From CAZQKE01 sp964593865 (GTDB taxonomy: Bacteria > Chloroflexota > Anaerolineae > JAAYZQ01), in the NCBI GenBank assembly GCA_964593865.1, contig CAZQKE010000135.1, positions 1 through 64,000 on the forward strand: a DNA stretch of 64,000 bases, in the 5' to 3' direction. Positions 1-7,419 of the stretch are shown here, in pieces; the first letter of the stretch is position 1; every line of letters begins with the position of its first letter. A program made the translations under genes and the position numbers. Under the pieces are notes generated by a model. The model was given only the letters and a program-made list of their open reading frames with translations, was not told the origin of the DNA and did no database searches.

Positions 1-1
1 C

Positions 2-259
2 GCCGTTGGAGCCGACCTGACCTGGTTGGCCGTGGTGGGGGTGATCAACAGCGTCGTTTCGGCCTACTACTACCTGCGGGTGGTGGCCGTCCTGTGGTTG
101 GGTGAGGGGGTAGATGCCGCCGCACAGGACCGCCCTCCGGCCCCTGCCCTGCAGGCAGCCGTGGGGCTGGCGGCAGCGGCGACGGTCCTCCTGGGGGTTT
201 GGCCCCGGCCGCTGTTGGAACTGGCCCGATGCGCGGCGGCGGCCCTATTCGGCGGTTAG
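2..259 (+). CDS. nuoN: NADH-quinone oxidoreductase subunit N, C-terminal fragment
   Basis: Only the last 85 residues lie in the window; the gene enters from the left edge. The fragment carries the NuoN-type motif VINSVVSAYYYLRV followed by a hydrophobic terminal helix, as in the proton-pumping antiporter-like subunit N of respiratory complex I, an inner-membrane protein. NuoN is usually the last gene of the nuo operon, which fits the next gene lying on the opposite strand. The stop codon overlaps the stop codon of the convergent M20 hydrolase by 4 bp, so no room is left for a terminator between them. Assignment rests on the conserved motif and the helix pattern; subunits M and L are related, but the spacing fits N best. 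Confidence 0.8.
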   Translation, partial: AVGADLTWLAVVGVINSVVSAYYYLRVVAVLWLGEGVDAAAQDRPPAPALQAAVGLAAAATVLLGVWPRPLLELARCAAAALFGG

Positions 260-1440
260 GTCAGAAGCTCCACCGCCAGCCGCGCGTAAACCCTGGCGGC
301 ATCCACCACATCGTTGAGGCGTACCTGCTCCTCCAGCGTGTGGGCGTAGCGTTCTTCTCCAGGCCCGAATCCCACGGTTGGGATGTTTGCCACCCCGGCG
401 GTGTAGGCCCCGTCGGTCGAAAAGGCCCAGCGGCCAAGCTTGGGCCGGTAGCCCAACGTCTCGCGCACGCTGCGCACCAGGGCCTGCACCAGGGGGTGAT
501 CTTCGGGCATGACCCAAGCAGGGAAAGAGTTGCGGGCTTGGACCGCATAGCCGGTGTAGCTTCGGGCGCGATACCGGGTCACCCGCACGTCGGCTTCTAC
601 CTCTTCGGTGCTGATGATGTGCTGGACCTCGGCCAACGCTTTGCTCTCCGTTTCCCCCAGTGTCAGACGCCGGTCAATGTAGAAGCTGCAACAATCGGGC
701 ACGGCGTTGCGGCTGGCGGCCCGACTTTCTATCTCGGTAACGGCGAGCGAACCCTGTCCCAGGAAAGGATCGCTGACCAAGCGGGCGGTGAGCAGCTCCA
801 GGCCGAAGATGAGTCGGGCTGCGTTATGGATGGCATTCTCCCCCAAATGGGGAGAAGAAGCGTGGGCCGCCTGCCCCCGCACTTGTACCTGCATCTCCAA
901 CCGCCCCCGATGCCCCAGGCGCACTTGGAGGTCGCTCGGTTCGGCCAAAAGGACAAAATCGGGGCGAAGGCCCTCTTCTTCAATCAGAACCCGCATGGCC
1001 AACCCCTCGCACGGCTCTTCCTGGACCACGCCTACCACATACAGGTCCCCTTTTAGTTCAATGCCTGCTTCCAGGAGGGCCTTGACGCTGTAGACCATAG
1101 CGGCCAGCCCGCCCTTCATGTCACACGCACCGCGCCCATAGAGAATGCCGTTTTCAATAACCGCGCCGTAGGGGGGATGGGGCCATCGGTCCACGTCACC
1201 CACATCCACCGTGTCCATGTGGCCGTTTAGGAGCAGCTTGGGACCGCGCCCTGCCCCGATCCGCCCGATGACGTTGCCGATGCGGTCGGTATACACCTCG
1301 CTAAAACCCACACGTTTCATCTCTTGGGCCAGACGTTCGGCCACTGCCCCTTCCTGGGTAGATAGGCTGGGGATACGCACCAGGTCTTGCAGAAAGGTTG
1401 CCAAAGCCGTGGCTTGGTCGGCCGGGAAAGCGATCTTCAC
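256..1440 (-). CDS. M20 family metallohydrolase, YgeY/ArgE/DapE-like
   Basis: A 394-residue zinc-dependent amidohydrolase of the M20 peptidase family (acetylornithine deacetylase, succinyl-diaminopimelate desuccinylase, YgeY). Visible motifs are GHMDTVDVGD with the first metal-binding His/Asp, GACDMKGG with the bridging Asp, the catalytic EE pair in VVQEEPCEG, an AHAS dimerisation-domain signature and a final AHTLEEQV metal His. The WAFSTDGAYTAG and GFGPGEE segments resemble the YgeY group, annotated elsewhere as selenium-metabolism-linked hydrolases. I prefer the GTG start at 1440 because GGAGG lies 7 nt upstream; an in-frame ATG 22 codons earlier has no such site. Substrate is not determinable. 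An ArgE role is possible because argGH lie 10 kb away, but nothing here proves it. Confidence 0.85.
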   Translation of the reverse strand: MKIAFPADQATALATFLQDLVRIPSLSTQEGAVAERLAQEMKRVGFSEVYTDRIGNVIGRIGAGRGPKLLLNGHMDTVDVGDVDRWPHPPYGAVIENGILYGRGACDMKGGLAAMVYSVKALLEAGIELKGDLYVVGVVQEEPCEGLAMRVLIEEEGLRPDFVLLAEPSDLQVRLGHRGRLEMQVQVRGQAAHASSPHLGENAIHNAARLIFGLELLTARLVSDPFLGQGSLAVTEIESRAASRNAVPDCCSFYIDRRLTLGETESKALAEVQHIISTEEVEADVRVTRYRARSYTGYAVQARNSFPAWVMPEDHPLVQALVRSVRETLGYRPKLGRWAFSTDGAYTAGVANIPTVGFGPGEERYAHTLEEQVRLNDVVDAARVYARLAVELLT

Positions 1441-1530
1441 CTGAATTCCTCCGTGTGTGATGATTGCCCGGTTATTGTACGTCAAGGCAGGTTGGATGTC
1501 AAACACTACCTACCCCGATACGTCCGCGCT

Positions 1531-1559
1531 TTGCCAGGATTGCAGAGAGGTGGTATACT
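1531..1559 (+). promoter_or_regulatory. Sigma70-type promoter for the GT2 glycosyltransferase
   Basis: TTGCCA at 1531-1536 and TATACT at 1554-1559 are separated by 17 bp. Transcription would start near 1566, downstream of the ATG at 1464, which helps place the true start of the next gene at 1590. Confidence 0.75.
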
Positions 1560-1589
1560 GGGCCGCGTTTGCTCGCATGGGAGGCTGTT

Positions 1590-3086
1590 GTGTCGTTACT
1601 GGGTTTGGTCTATCTCGTCGCTGCGCTGTTGGTGGCCTTGTACGGGGGGAATGCCTTGTTGCTGGCTTTCCTCCACCTGCGTCGCCGGTCCGAGCGTCCA
1701 CCACAGCCTGCAGAGCCGGACACCTGGCCGATGGTGACGGTGCAATTGCCGGTCTACAACGAACTGTACGTGGTCAAGCGGGTGATCGACGCCGTGGCCC
1801 GTCTGGATTATCCCCGCGAAAAGTTGCAGATCCAGGTGTTGGATGATTCCACCGACGAAACGACGCGCTTGGCCGCGTCGCGGGTAGCCTACTACCGGGC
1901 GCGGGGGCTGAACATTGTGCTGCTACATCGTGCGGACCGCCGTGGCTTCAAAGCCGGGGCACTGACCGGGGGGCTGACCACGGCCCAGGGGGAATTCATC
2001 GCCCTCTTTGACGCCGACTTTGTCCCGCCGCCCGACTTTTTACGCCGCACCATCCCCCATCTGGTGCAGAATCCGCGTCTGGCCTTTGTGCAAACCCGCT
2101 GGGGCTACCTGAACGCCGACTACTCGGCCCTGGCCCGCGCCCAGACCATCGCCCTGGACGGCCACTTTGTGGTGGAGCATCTTGCCCGCAATCGCAACGG
2201 CCTGCTGATGAACTTCAACGGCACGGCGGGCGTTTGGCGGCGGGAGGCCATCGAAGCGGCGGGCGGTTGGCAGAGCGATACCTTGACCGAGGACGTGGAC
2301 CTGAGCTTCCGTGCCCAGTTGGCGGGGTGGCAGGCCCTTTACCTACCCGATGTGGAATGTCCTGCCGAGCTGCCGCCCCAGGTTGCGGCCTTCAAACGGC
2401 AGCAGGGCCGCTGGGCTGCCGGTGCAGCCCAGTGCCTCTTCAAACTGGCCGGGGAGATTTTACGGGGTGGCTCGGCTTCCATCCCCTGGCCTGCCCGGTT
2501 GGAAGGGCTACTGCACCTGGGGGTTTGGATCGCCCATCCTATGTCGCTCCTTTTGCTCCTGCTGACTCTGCCCATGCTCCTGGGGCGCATCCCTTTGGCC
2601 TTCAACCTGACCATCTTCTGGCTTATGGCCCTGGGGCCGATCTTTGCCTACGCCGTTTCCCAACGCTATCTCTATGCCGATTGGAAACGGCGGATGTTGC
2701 ACATGCCGACTTTGGCCATGCTGGGTATCGGTCTGGCCCTCTCAAACACCTGGGCCATCGCCCGCGGCCTGTTGACGCGGAACCGGGCTTTCCAGCGGAC
2801 ACCCAAGTTCCGCATTGAGCGGCGGGGCGACCGCTGGCTGGGCAACCGTTATGCCTTGCCCTTTGAATGGATCACCTTGCCGGAGCTGGGGCTGGCCGCC
2901 TATGCTTTGGCAACCGCCGGAATCGCCCTTGCCCAGGGCAACTATTTCGCCGTGCCTTTCCTATTGCTTTATGCGGGCGGCTATGGTTACATCGGCTTCC
3001 ACGGCCTGCGCGACGGCCTGATCGCCCACCTGGCGCCCCGCCGCATCACCCATCCCCCTGTGGCCGCCGAAAGGACCGGGCCGTAA
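1590..3086 (+). CDS. Membrane GT2 family processive-type glycosyltransferase
   Basis: A 498-residue family 2 glycosyltransferase of the cellulose synthase/glucosyl-diacylglycerol synthase type. An N-terminal membrane helix precedes a cytosolic catalytic domain with DDSTDET (nucleotide binding), FDADF (DxD metal site), the TED catalytic motif in TLTEDVD and the QQGRW acceptor motif, followed by four to five membrane helices. It should transfer sugars from a nucleotide donor to a lipid or growing glycan at the inner membrane. The GTG at 1590 is chosen because GGGAGG ends 5 nt before it and the promoter would not transcribe the upstream ATG at 1464. Product (glycolipid or polysaccharide) cannot be read from sequence. 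It stands alone, with its own promoter. Confidence 0.85.
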   Translation: MSLLGLVYLVAALLVALYGGNALLLAFLHLRRRSERPPQPAEPDTWPMVTVQLPVYNELYVVKRVIDAVARLDYPREKLQIQVLDDSTDETTRLAASRVAYYRARGLNIVLLHRADRRGFKAGALTGGLTTAQGEFIALFDADFVPPPDFLRRTIPHLVQNPRLAFVQTRWGYLNADYSALARAQTIALDGHFVVEHLARNRNGLLMNFNGTAGVWRREAIEAAGGWQSDTLTEDVDLSFRAQLAGWQALYLPDVECPAELPPQVAAFKRQQGRWAAGAAQCLFKLAGEILRGGSASIPWPARLEGLLHLGVWIAHPMSLLLLLLTLPMLLGRIPLAFNLTIFWLMALGPIFAYAVSQRYLYADWKRRMLHMPTLAMLGIGLALSNTWAIARGLLTRNRAFQRTPKFRIERRGDRWLGNRYALPFEWITLPELGLAAYALATAGIALAQGNYFAVPFLLLYAGGYGYIGFHGLRDGLIAHLAPRRITHPPVAAERTGP

Positions 3087-3091
3087 CCGTT

Positions 3092-3121
3092 TTGTCTCCG
3101 GGCCGCGCCCTGTGGTATAAT
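3092..3121 (+). promoter_or_regulatory. Sigma70-type promoter for the DUF3090 gene
   Basis: TTGTCT at 3092-3097 and TATAAT at 3116-3121 are 18 bp apart, 21 bp before the ATG. The hexamers begin just after the glycosyltransferase stop codon. Confidence 0.7.
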
Positions 3122-3142
3122 GGGCGAGGAGGCCAAATCATC

Positions 3143-3667
3143 ATGCCTTACGACGTATACGATCTGAACCCGGCGGACTATGCCACCGTCGGCTCCGTCG
3201 GTGAGCCGGGCAAACGGACGTTCTACATCCAGGCCCGTAAAGGGCAGCGACAGATCACCCTGCGTTGCGAAAAAGCACATCTGGTCCTCCTCATCGCCGG
3301 CATTGAGCAGATCTTGCTGATTGTAGCCGAAGGGGACCTGGACACCATCCCCGATCCCGACCCCGTTTTAGAAACGGGCATGGCCTTGGAACTCCCCCTG
3401 GACCCCGTTTTCCACGTAGGCCAGATCAACCTGGGGTATGACCCGGTTACAGAGCGGTTGGTCCTCATCTTTTACGAGCTGCTGGACGAAGAAAGCAAAG
3501 CCCTCCCCTCCGTAGCCCGCTTTTGGATCACCCTGCCCCAAGCCCGCGCTTTGGCCATCCGCTGCAAAGAGGTGGTCGAAGCCGGGCGGCCCATCTGCGT
3601 CATGTGCGGTGAGCCGATAGACCCCGATGGGCATTTTTGTCCCCGCAAAAACGGGCACAAAACGTAA
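3143..3667 (+). CDS. DUF3090 family protein
   Basis: A 174-residue soluble protein matching the DUF3090 family, found mainly in Actinobacteria and Chloroflexi, with no established function. The start at 3143 is supported by GAGGAGG ten nt upstream and by the promoter just before it. The C-terminus holds CVMCGEPIDPDGHFCPR and a closing NGH, which looks like a small zinc-binding knuckle (CxxC plus a His/Cys pair). No catalytic motif is obvious. The M3 oligopeptidase follows after 18 nt on the same strand, so the two may be co-transcribed. Family recognition is from the overall sequence and the PRxNGH tail; molecular role is unknown. Confidence 0.75.
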   Translation: MPYDVYDLNPADYATVGSVGEPGKRTFYIQARKGQRQITLRCEKAHLVLLIAGIEQILLIVAEGDLDTIPDPDPVLETGMALELPLDPVFHVGQINLGYDPVTERLVLIFYELLDEESKALPSVARFWITLPQARALAIRCKEVVEAGRPICVMCGEPIDPDGHFCPRKNGHKT

Positions 3668-3685
3668 CCAAAAGGGAAGGTAGCC

Positions 3686-5467
3686 ATGAGCGACGTGCGT
3701 TACGAACCGTCCGCTTGGTCCCTGGATGACCTATTGCCTGCGCCCCACGGTCCGGAACTGGACCGCATCCTGGCCGACTTGGAAACAACCGTTGCCGAGT
3801 TGGAAGCCAACCGCGATTACCTCTCCCCCGATATACCGGCCGACCGATTCGTACATCTGGTGGAGCTGATGGAGCGAATCGCCACGCTGAGCGCACCGCT
3901 CGCCTCTTACGGTCGGCTGTGGTTTTCCGGCGATACCCAGAACCAGGATGCTTTGGCCTTCCGCGGGAGGATGGAAAAACTGCTGGCCGAGATCAAGAAC
4001 CGCGTCCTGTTCTTTGACCTGTGGTGGAAAGGGTTGGACGACGGCCCTGCGGAGCGGTTGTTGGCGGTTGTCAACGACGATCTCCGCTATTACCTGGAAT
4101 CGCAAAGGCGGTTCAGGCCCCACACCCTTTCCGAAGCGGAAGAAAAGGTCATCAACATCAAGGACATCAACGGCGTTCACGCCCTGCGAACCCTTTACGA
4201 CATGATCACCAACGGCTACACCTTTGAGATGGAGGTGGAGGGGGAGATCAAGCATCTGACCCGCAGCGAAATAACGGCCTACATCTACAGCCCTTCCCCC
4301 GACCTGCGGGCCGCCGCTTACCGGAGCATGTACCGAGTCTACGGCGGGCAAGCTCCCATCCTGGGCCAGATCTACCAGCACATCGTGCGCGATTGGGCCG
4401 GCGAGAACCTGGTTTTGCGCCGCTTCGCCTCCCCCATTGCCGTCCGCAACCTGGCGAACGACATCCCCGACCACGTGGTAGACACCCTCTTGACCGTCTG
4501 TCGGGAAAACACCCCCCTGTTCCGGCGGTATTTCCGGCTCAAGGCCGGCTGGTTGGGGATGGACAAACTGCGCCGCTATGACATCTACGCTCCCGTGGGC
4601 GGATCGGATCCCAAGTACACCTTTGACGAAGCGGTGCACATGACCCTGGACAGCCTGAACGACTTTGCTCCCATCCTGGCCGACCACGCCCGCCGCGTCC
4701 TTGATGAGAACCACTTGGATTCCGAAATCCGCCCTCGCAAGGAAAGCGGGGCCTTTTGCGCCAGCGTCTTGCCCGGTCTGACCCCTTGGGTGCTCGTCAA
4801 CTTTACCGGCCAAGCCCGCGACGTGGCAACATTGGCCCATGAGTTAGGCCATGCCGTCCATTCTATGATGGCCCAAGAACATTCGCCGTTGACCTTCCAT
4901 GCCTCTTTGCCTTTGGCCGAAACGGCATCGGTGTTCTCCGAGATGCTGCTCATGGAGCGGCTGCTGAACACCGAACAGGACCGGGCAGTGCGGCGCAGCA
5001 TCCTGACCCGCTTTGTGGACAATGCTTATGCCACCGTTCAACGTCAGGCATTCTTTGTCCTTTTTGAGCGTGTTGCCCACCGGATGATTGAATCCGGCGC
5101 GACCACCGACGATCTGGCCGAACACTACTTCGCAAACCTGCAAGAGCAGTTCGGTGATGCCCTGGAGCTGAACGACGAATTCCGCTGGGAATGGACCTCC
5201 ATCCCACACATCTACCACGTTCCCTTCTACTGCTACGCCTACGCCTTTGGGCAACTGTTGGTGCTGGCCCTGTTCCGGCGATACAAAGAGGAAGAAAAGA
5301 CCTTCATCCCCCGTTACCTGAACATCCTTTCCTACGGTGGTTCGGCCGGCCCGGCCCACATCCTCGGCGAAGCCGGATTTGACATGGCCGACCCCGCGTT
5401 TTGGCAGGGGGGATTTGACATGATCGCGGAAATGATCGCTCGGCTGGAAGAACCGTCCGCCGACTAA
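3686..5467 (+). CDS. pepF: M3 family oligoendopeptidase F
   Basis: A 593-residue zinc metallopeptidase of family M3 that degrades short peptides in the cytoplasm. The catalytic HExxH is seen as HELGHAVHS (around residue 388), with the downstream glutamate ligand in ETASVFSEMLL. Length and the alpha-helical N-terminal segment agree with the PepF/M3 group. AAGGGAAGG lies upstream of the ATG. The stop is followed by about 50 bp before the next promoter. Substrate range (peptide recycling or signal-peptide turnover) is not resolved. Nothing unusual in motif content. Confidence 0.92.
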   Translation: MSDVRYEPSAWSLDDLLPAPHGPELDRILADLETTVAELEANRDYLSPDIPADRFVHLVELMERIATLSAPLASYGRLWFSGDTQNQDALAFRGRMEKLLAEIKNRVLFFDLWWKGLDDGPAERLLAVVNDDLRYYLESQRRFRPHTLSEAEEKVINIKDINGVHALRTLYDMITNGYTFEMEVEGEIKHLTRSEITAYIYSPSPDLRAAAYRSMYRVYGGQAPILGQIYQHIVRDWAGENLVLRRFASPIAVRNLANDIPDHVVDTLLTVCRENTPLFRRYFRLKAGWLGMDKLRRYDIYAPVGGSDPKYTFDEAVHMTLDSLNDFAPILADHARRVLDENHLDSEIRPRKESGAFCASVLPGLTPWVLVNFTGQARDVATLAHELGHAVHSMMAQEHSPLTFHASLPLAETASVFSEMLLMERLLNTEQDRAVRRSILTRFVDNAYATVQRQAFFVLFERVAHRMIESGATTDDLAEHYFANLQEQFGDALELNDEFRWEWTSIPHIYHVPFYCYAYAFGQLLVLALFRRYKEEEKTFIPRYLNILSYGGSAGPAHILGEAGFDMADPAFWQGGFDMIAEMIARLEEPSAD

Positions 5468-5517
5468 TGCGACCCACGCCCGGCCCACCGGAGCGTAGAC
5501 CGCTGTGTCCGTTCGGT

Positions 5518-5546
5518 TTGGCATCTGCCTTTGAGCATGTTATAAT
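5518..5546 (+). promoter_or_regulatory. Promoter giving a leaderless acyP transcript
   Basis: TTGGCA at 5518-5523 and TATAAT at 5541-5546 have 17-bp spacing. The ATG of acyP at 5553 is exactly 7 nt after the -10 element, so the mRNA should begin at or within a base or two of the start codon, and no Shine-Dalgarno sequence is possible. Confidence 0.8.
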
Positions 5547-5552
5547 CCGGCT

Positions 5553-5846
5553 ATGAGTGAGCAAACGACAAACACGGTTCGCCTGCACGCGATCATCCAT
5601 GGGCGAGTCCAGGGGGTGAGCTTCCGTTACTACACCCGGCGCCGGGCCGGGGAACTGGGCTTGAAGGGCTATGTGCGCAACCTGTGGGACGGCACGGTGG
5701 AGGTCGTGGCCGAAGGTCCACGGCCCGCCGTGGACCGTTTGCTTGCCTTCCTGCACAAAGGCCCCCCGGCGGCCTTTGTGACCCAAGTGGACGTCCGCTG
5801 GGCCGCCCCGACGGGGGAATTCAGCAGCTTTGAGGTGCGTTACTAA
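5553..5846 (+). CDS. acyP: Acylphosphatase
   Basis: A 97-residue acylphosphatase, a small ferredoxin-fold enzyme that hydrolyses the carboxyl-phosphate bond of acylphosphates. The signature GRVQGVSFRYYTRRRA contains the catalytic phosphate-binding Arg, and GYVRNLWDGTVEVVAEG carries the catalytic Asn. Full length for the family. The predicted transcription start coincides with the ATG, so translation would be leaderless. Its TAA stop is followed directly by the ATG of the next gene (no gap), implying translational coupling to the FecR-like membrane protein; the pairing has no obvious metabolic logic. Confidence 0.95.
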   Translation: MSEQTTNTVRLHAIIHGRVQGVSFRYYTRRRAGELGLKGYVRNLWDGTVEVVAEGPRPAVDRLLAFLHKGPPAAFVTQVDVRWAAPTGEFSSFEVRY

Positions 5847-7061
5847 ATGCGCCGCAACCCTGAGCGTTTGGCCTGGACCGTTCTCTCTTTGGCCTTTGCG
5901 ACCTTTTGCGTCTTGGCCGTAAGCATCCCCTTGGGCATCCGATCCTACCTACTCAACGCCACGAACACCCAAGAAACCCACCTTCAGGTGATAGAAGGAA
6001 CGGTCCTGGTCCAAGAAGAGCGCAAAAGCGATCTGACCGCCGTCACCGAGAGCGCATCTCTCCTGCCCGGCGATGAAATCCTGACCGACAATACCTCTTG
6101 GGCCACCCTGGACCTTTTTGAACGCAGCCATCTCATCCTCTACAACAACACCAACATCTACCTGGAGGAAGTCAAGTCACCCCGCTTTTCCCTTAGCGAC
6201 CGACCCAACCGCATTACCCTGGATGTCACGGGGGGGATGGTACGTATCGGTGTCGCCTTGCCTACCGAACGCCCCACCGAATTCGTCGTCAACACCCCCC
6301 ACATCTCCTTCGTATTGGAAGAGGGGAGCTACCGTATTGAAGTGAACAACCAGGGAACCCAGATCACCGTCGTTCGGGGGCGGGCACTGGCCAAAGGGGA
6401 TGGATTTACCCTGGTGATCCCCCAGGGGACCCGGACCCAGGTGGACCTCAGCGGCCAACCGGCTGCACCTTTGCCCGCCGCCCGCAACCTGATCACCAAC
6501 GGCAACTTTCAAGAACCGCTGGCGGGGACCTGGATCACCGGCACCCTGATCCTGGATGCCTCCCGCACGCCGCCCCGCGTGGAGGTGGTGGAAAACGGCG
6601 GGCGGCGTTCCGTGCGCCTGGTGCGTCGCGAAGAGGACGACGGCGTACACAGCGAAGCCAGAATCTTCCAGCCCCTGGATCAAGACGTGCGCGATTTCGT
6701 GCGCCTGGAGCTTTCCCTGGATGTTCTGCTCAATTTCCAAAGCCTGTCCGGTGGAGGATTACTTAGCTCCGAATTCCCCATCATCGTCCGGCTGGATTAC
6801 AAAGACCTGTGGGGCAACGACAAATTCTGGACCCACGGTTTCTACTACCAAAACAAGGACGGATATTCCATCGCCATAGACAACTGGGGGCAACCGGTGG
6901 GCGAGCAGATCCCCCGCGGCGTATGGTACCCTTACGAATCGGGCAACCTACTGGAACTGCTGGGCGACAACCGCCCTGCCCATTTGACCGGTATCACCAT
7001 CTACGCTTCCGGCTGGAACTACGATAGCCAAGTCTCCGAAGTGCAGCTAATCGTCGAATGA
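5847..7061 (+). CDS. Membrane-anchored FecR-like domain protein
   Basis: A 404-residue protein with one N-terminal membrane helix (about residues 8-32), so most of it should be extracytoplasmic. Residues about 45-205 resemble a FecR/sheath-like beta domain: a GTVLVQ strand, LLPGDEILTD and repeated beta strands with EEGSYRIEV and VVRGRA. Residues about 215-404, starting at NLITNGNFQEPLAGTW, resemble the jelly-roll, carbohydrate-binding modules found after NGNFE-type openings. There is no anti-sigma N-terminal cytoplasmic domain and no sigma factor nearby, so a FecR regulatory role is unlikely; a surface or wall-binding role is more plausible. It is translationally coupled to acyP. The 140 bp that follow hold a short GCGCGA/TCGCGC hairpin without a T-tract. 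Confidence 0.6.
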   Translation: MRRNPERLAWTVLSLAFATFCVLAVSIPLGIRSYLLNATNTQETHLQVIEGTVLVQEERKSDLTAVTESASLLPGDEILTDNTSWATLDLFERSHLILYNNTNIYLEEVKSPRFSLSDRPNRITLDVTGGMVRIGVALPTERPTEFVVNTPHISFVLEEGSYRIEVNNQGTQITVVRGRALAKGDGFTLVIPQGTRTQVDLSGQPAAPLPAARNLITNGNFQEPLAGTWITGTLILDASRTPPRVEVVENGGRRSVRLVRREEDDGVHSEARIFQPLDQDVRDFVRLELSLDVLLNFQSLSGGGLLSSEFPIIVRLDYKDLWGNDKFWTHGFYYQNKDGYSIAIDNWGQPVGEQIPRGVWYPYESGNLLELLGDNRPAHLTGITIYASGWNYDSQVSEVQLIVE

Positions 7062-7180
7062 CCCCCGCAATCTGACCCGGACGCCGCGCGCCGCAACGGC
7101 ATCGAAAGGCGGTTGATTTTGCGCGATTTCTCCTCGCGCCCTCGGTCCCTCCGCTGCCCCCTTTTGGGCCGGGCCGCCAG

Positions 7181-7208
7181 TTGACACCCAGGCGAAAAGG
7201 GGTATACT
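7181..7208 (+). promoter_or_regulatory. Promoter for the iorA-like leader
   Basis: TTGACA at 7181-7186 and TATACT at 7203-7208, 16 bp apart. The start point would be near 7215, leaving about 205 nt of untranslated or leader-ORF RNA before the iorA-like gene. Confidence 0.8.
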
Positions 7209-7233
7209 ATCACCAGGAGGGCAAAGGCAAAGC

Positions 7234-7416
7234 ATGAGCGTCACGGGAATTCAAGAGCGCATTCACTTTTGCTGTCTCCCAAAAGGGTTGACAGAACGGA
7301 GCTTCTCCGGTCGGCGTGCGTCGGATTACACGCCGCGCTCTGGGGGCGAAAAACCGGAGGGCATTGTGTGGTTTTGGATCGGTCCCCATGCCGAACACGA
7401 TCAATTACACGGTTAG
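7234..7416 (+). CDS. Possible 60-codon leader ORF upstream of the iorA-like gene
   Basis: This short ORF begins with an ATG 13 nt after AGGAGG, at the very 5' end of the predicted transcript, and its TAG stop ends 3 nt before the ATG of the iorA-like gene. That downstream start has no ribosome-binding site of its own, so translation re-initiation after this ORF could feed it. The predicted 60-residue peptide matches no family I know. The same stretch also folds well as RNA, so it may be a structured leader rather than a protein. Confidence 0.4.
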   Translation: MSVTGIQERIHFCCLPKGLTERSFSGRRASDYTPRSGGEKPEGIVWFWIGPHAEHDQLHG

Positions 7417-7419
7417 CCC
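7301..7419 (+). promoter_or_regulatory. Structured leader RNA before the iorA-like gene
   Basis: A 7-bp stem pairs CTCCGGT (7305-7311) with ACCGGAG (7353-7359) and encloses a second stem GGCGTG (7313-7318)/CACGCC (7329-7334). A further hairpin closes on GATCG/CGATC around 7377-7402. These perfect helices in a 200-nt leader suggest regulation of the downstream gene, but no known riboswitch class is recognised. Confidence 0.45.

Noticed and set aside
7385..7399. 5S rRNA gene
   Set aside because: Only a 15-nt core matches; the helices I, II, IV and V of 5S rRNA are missing.
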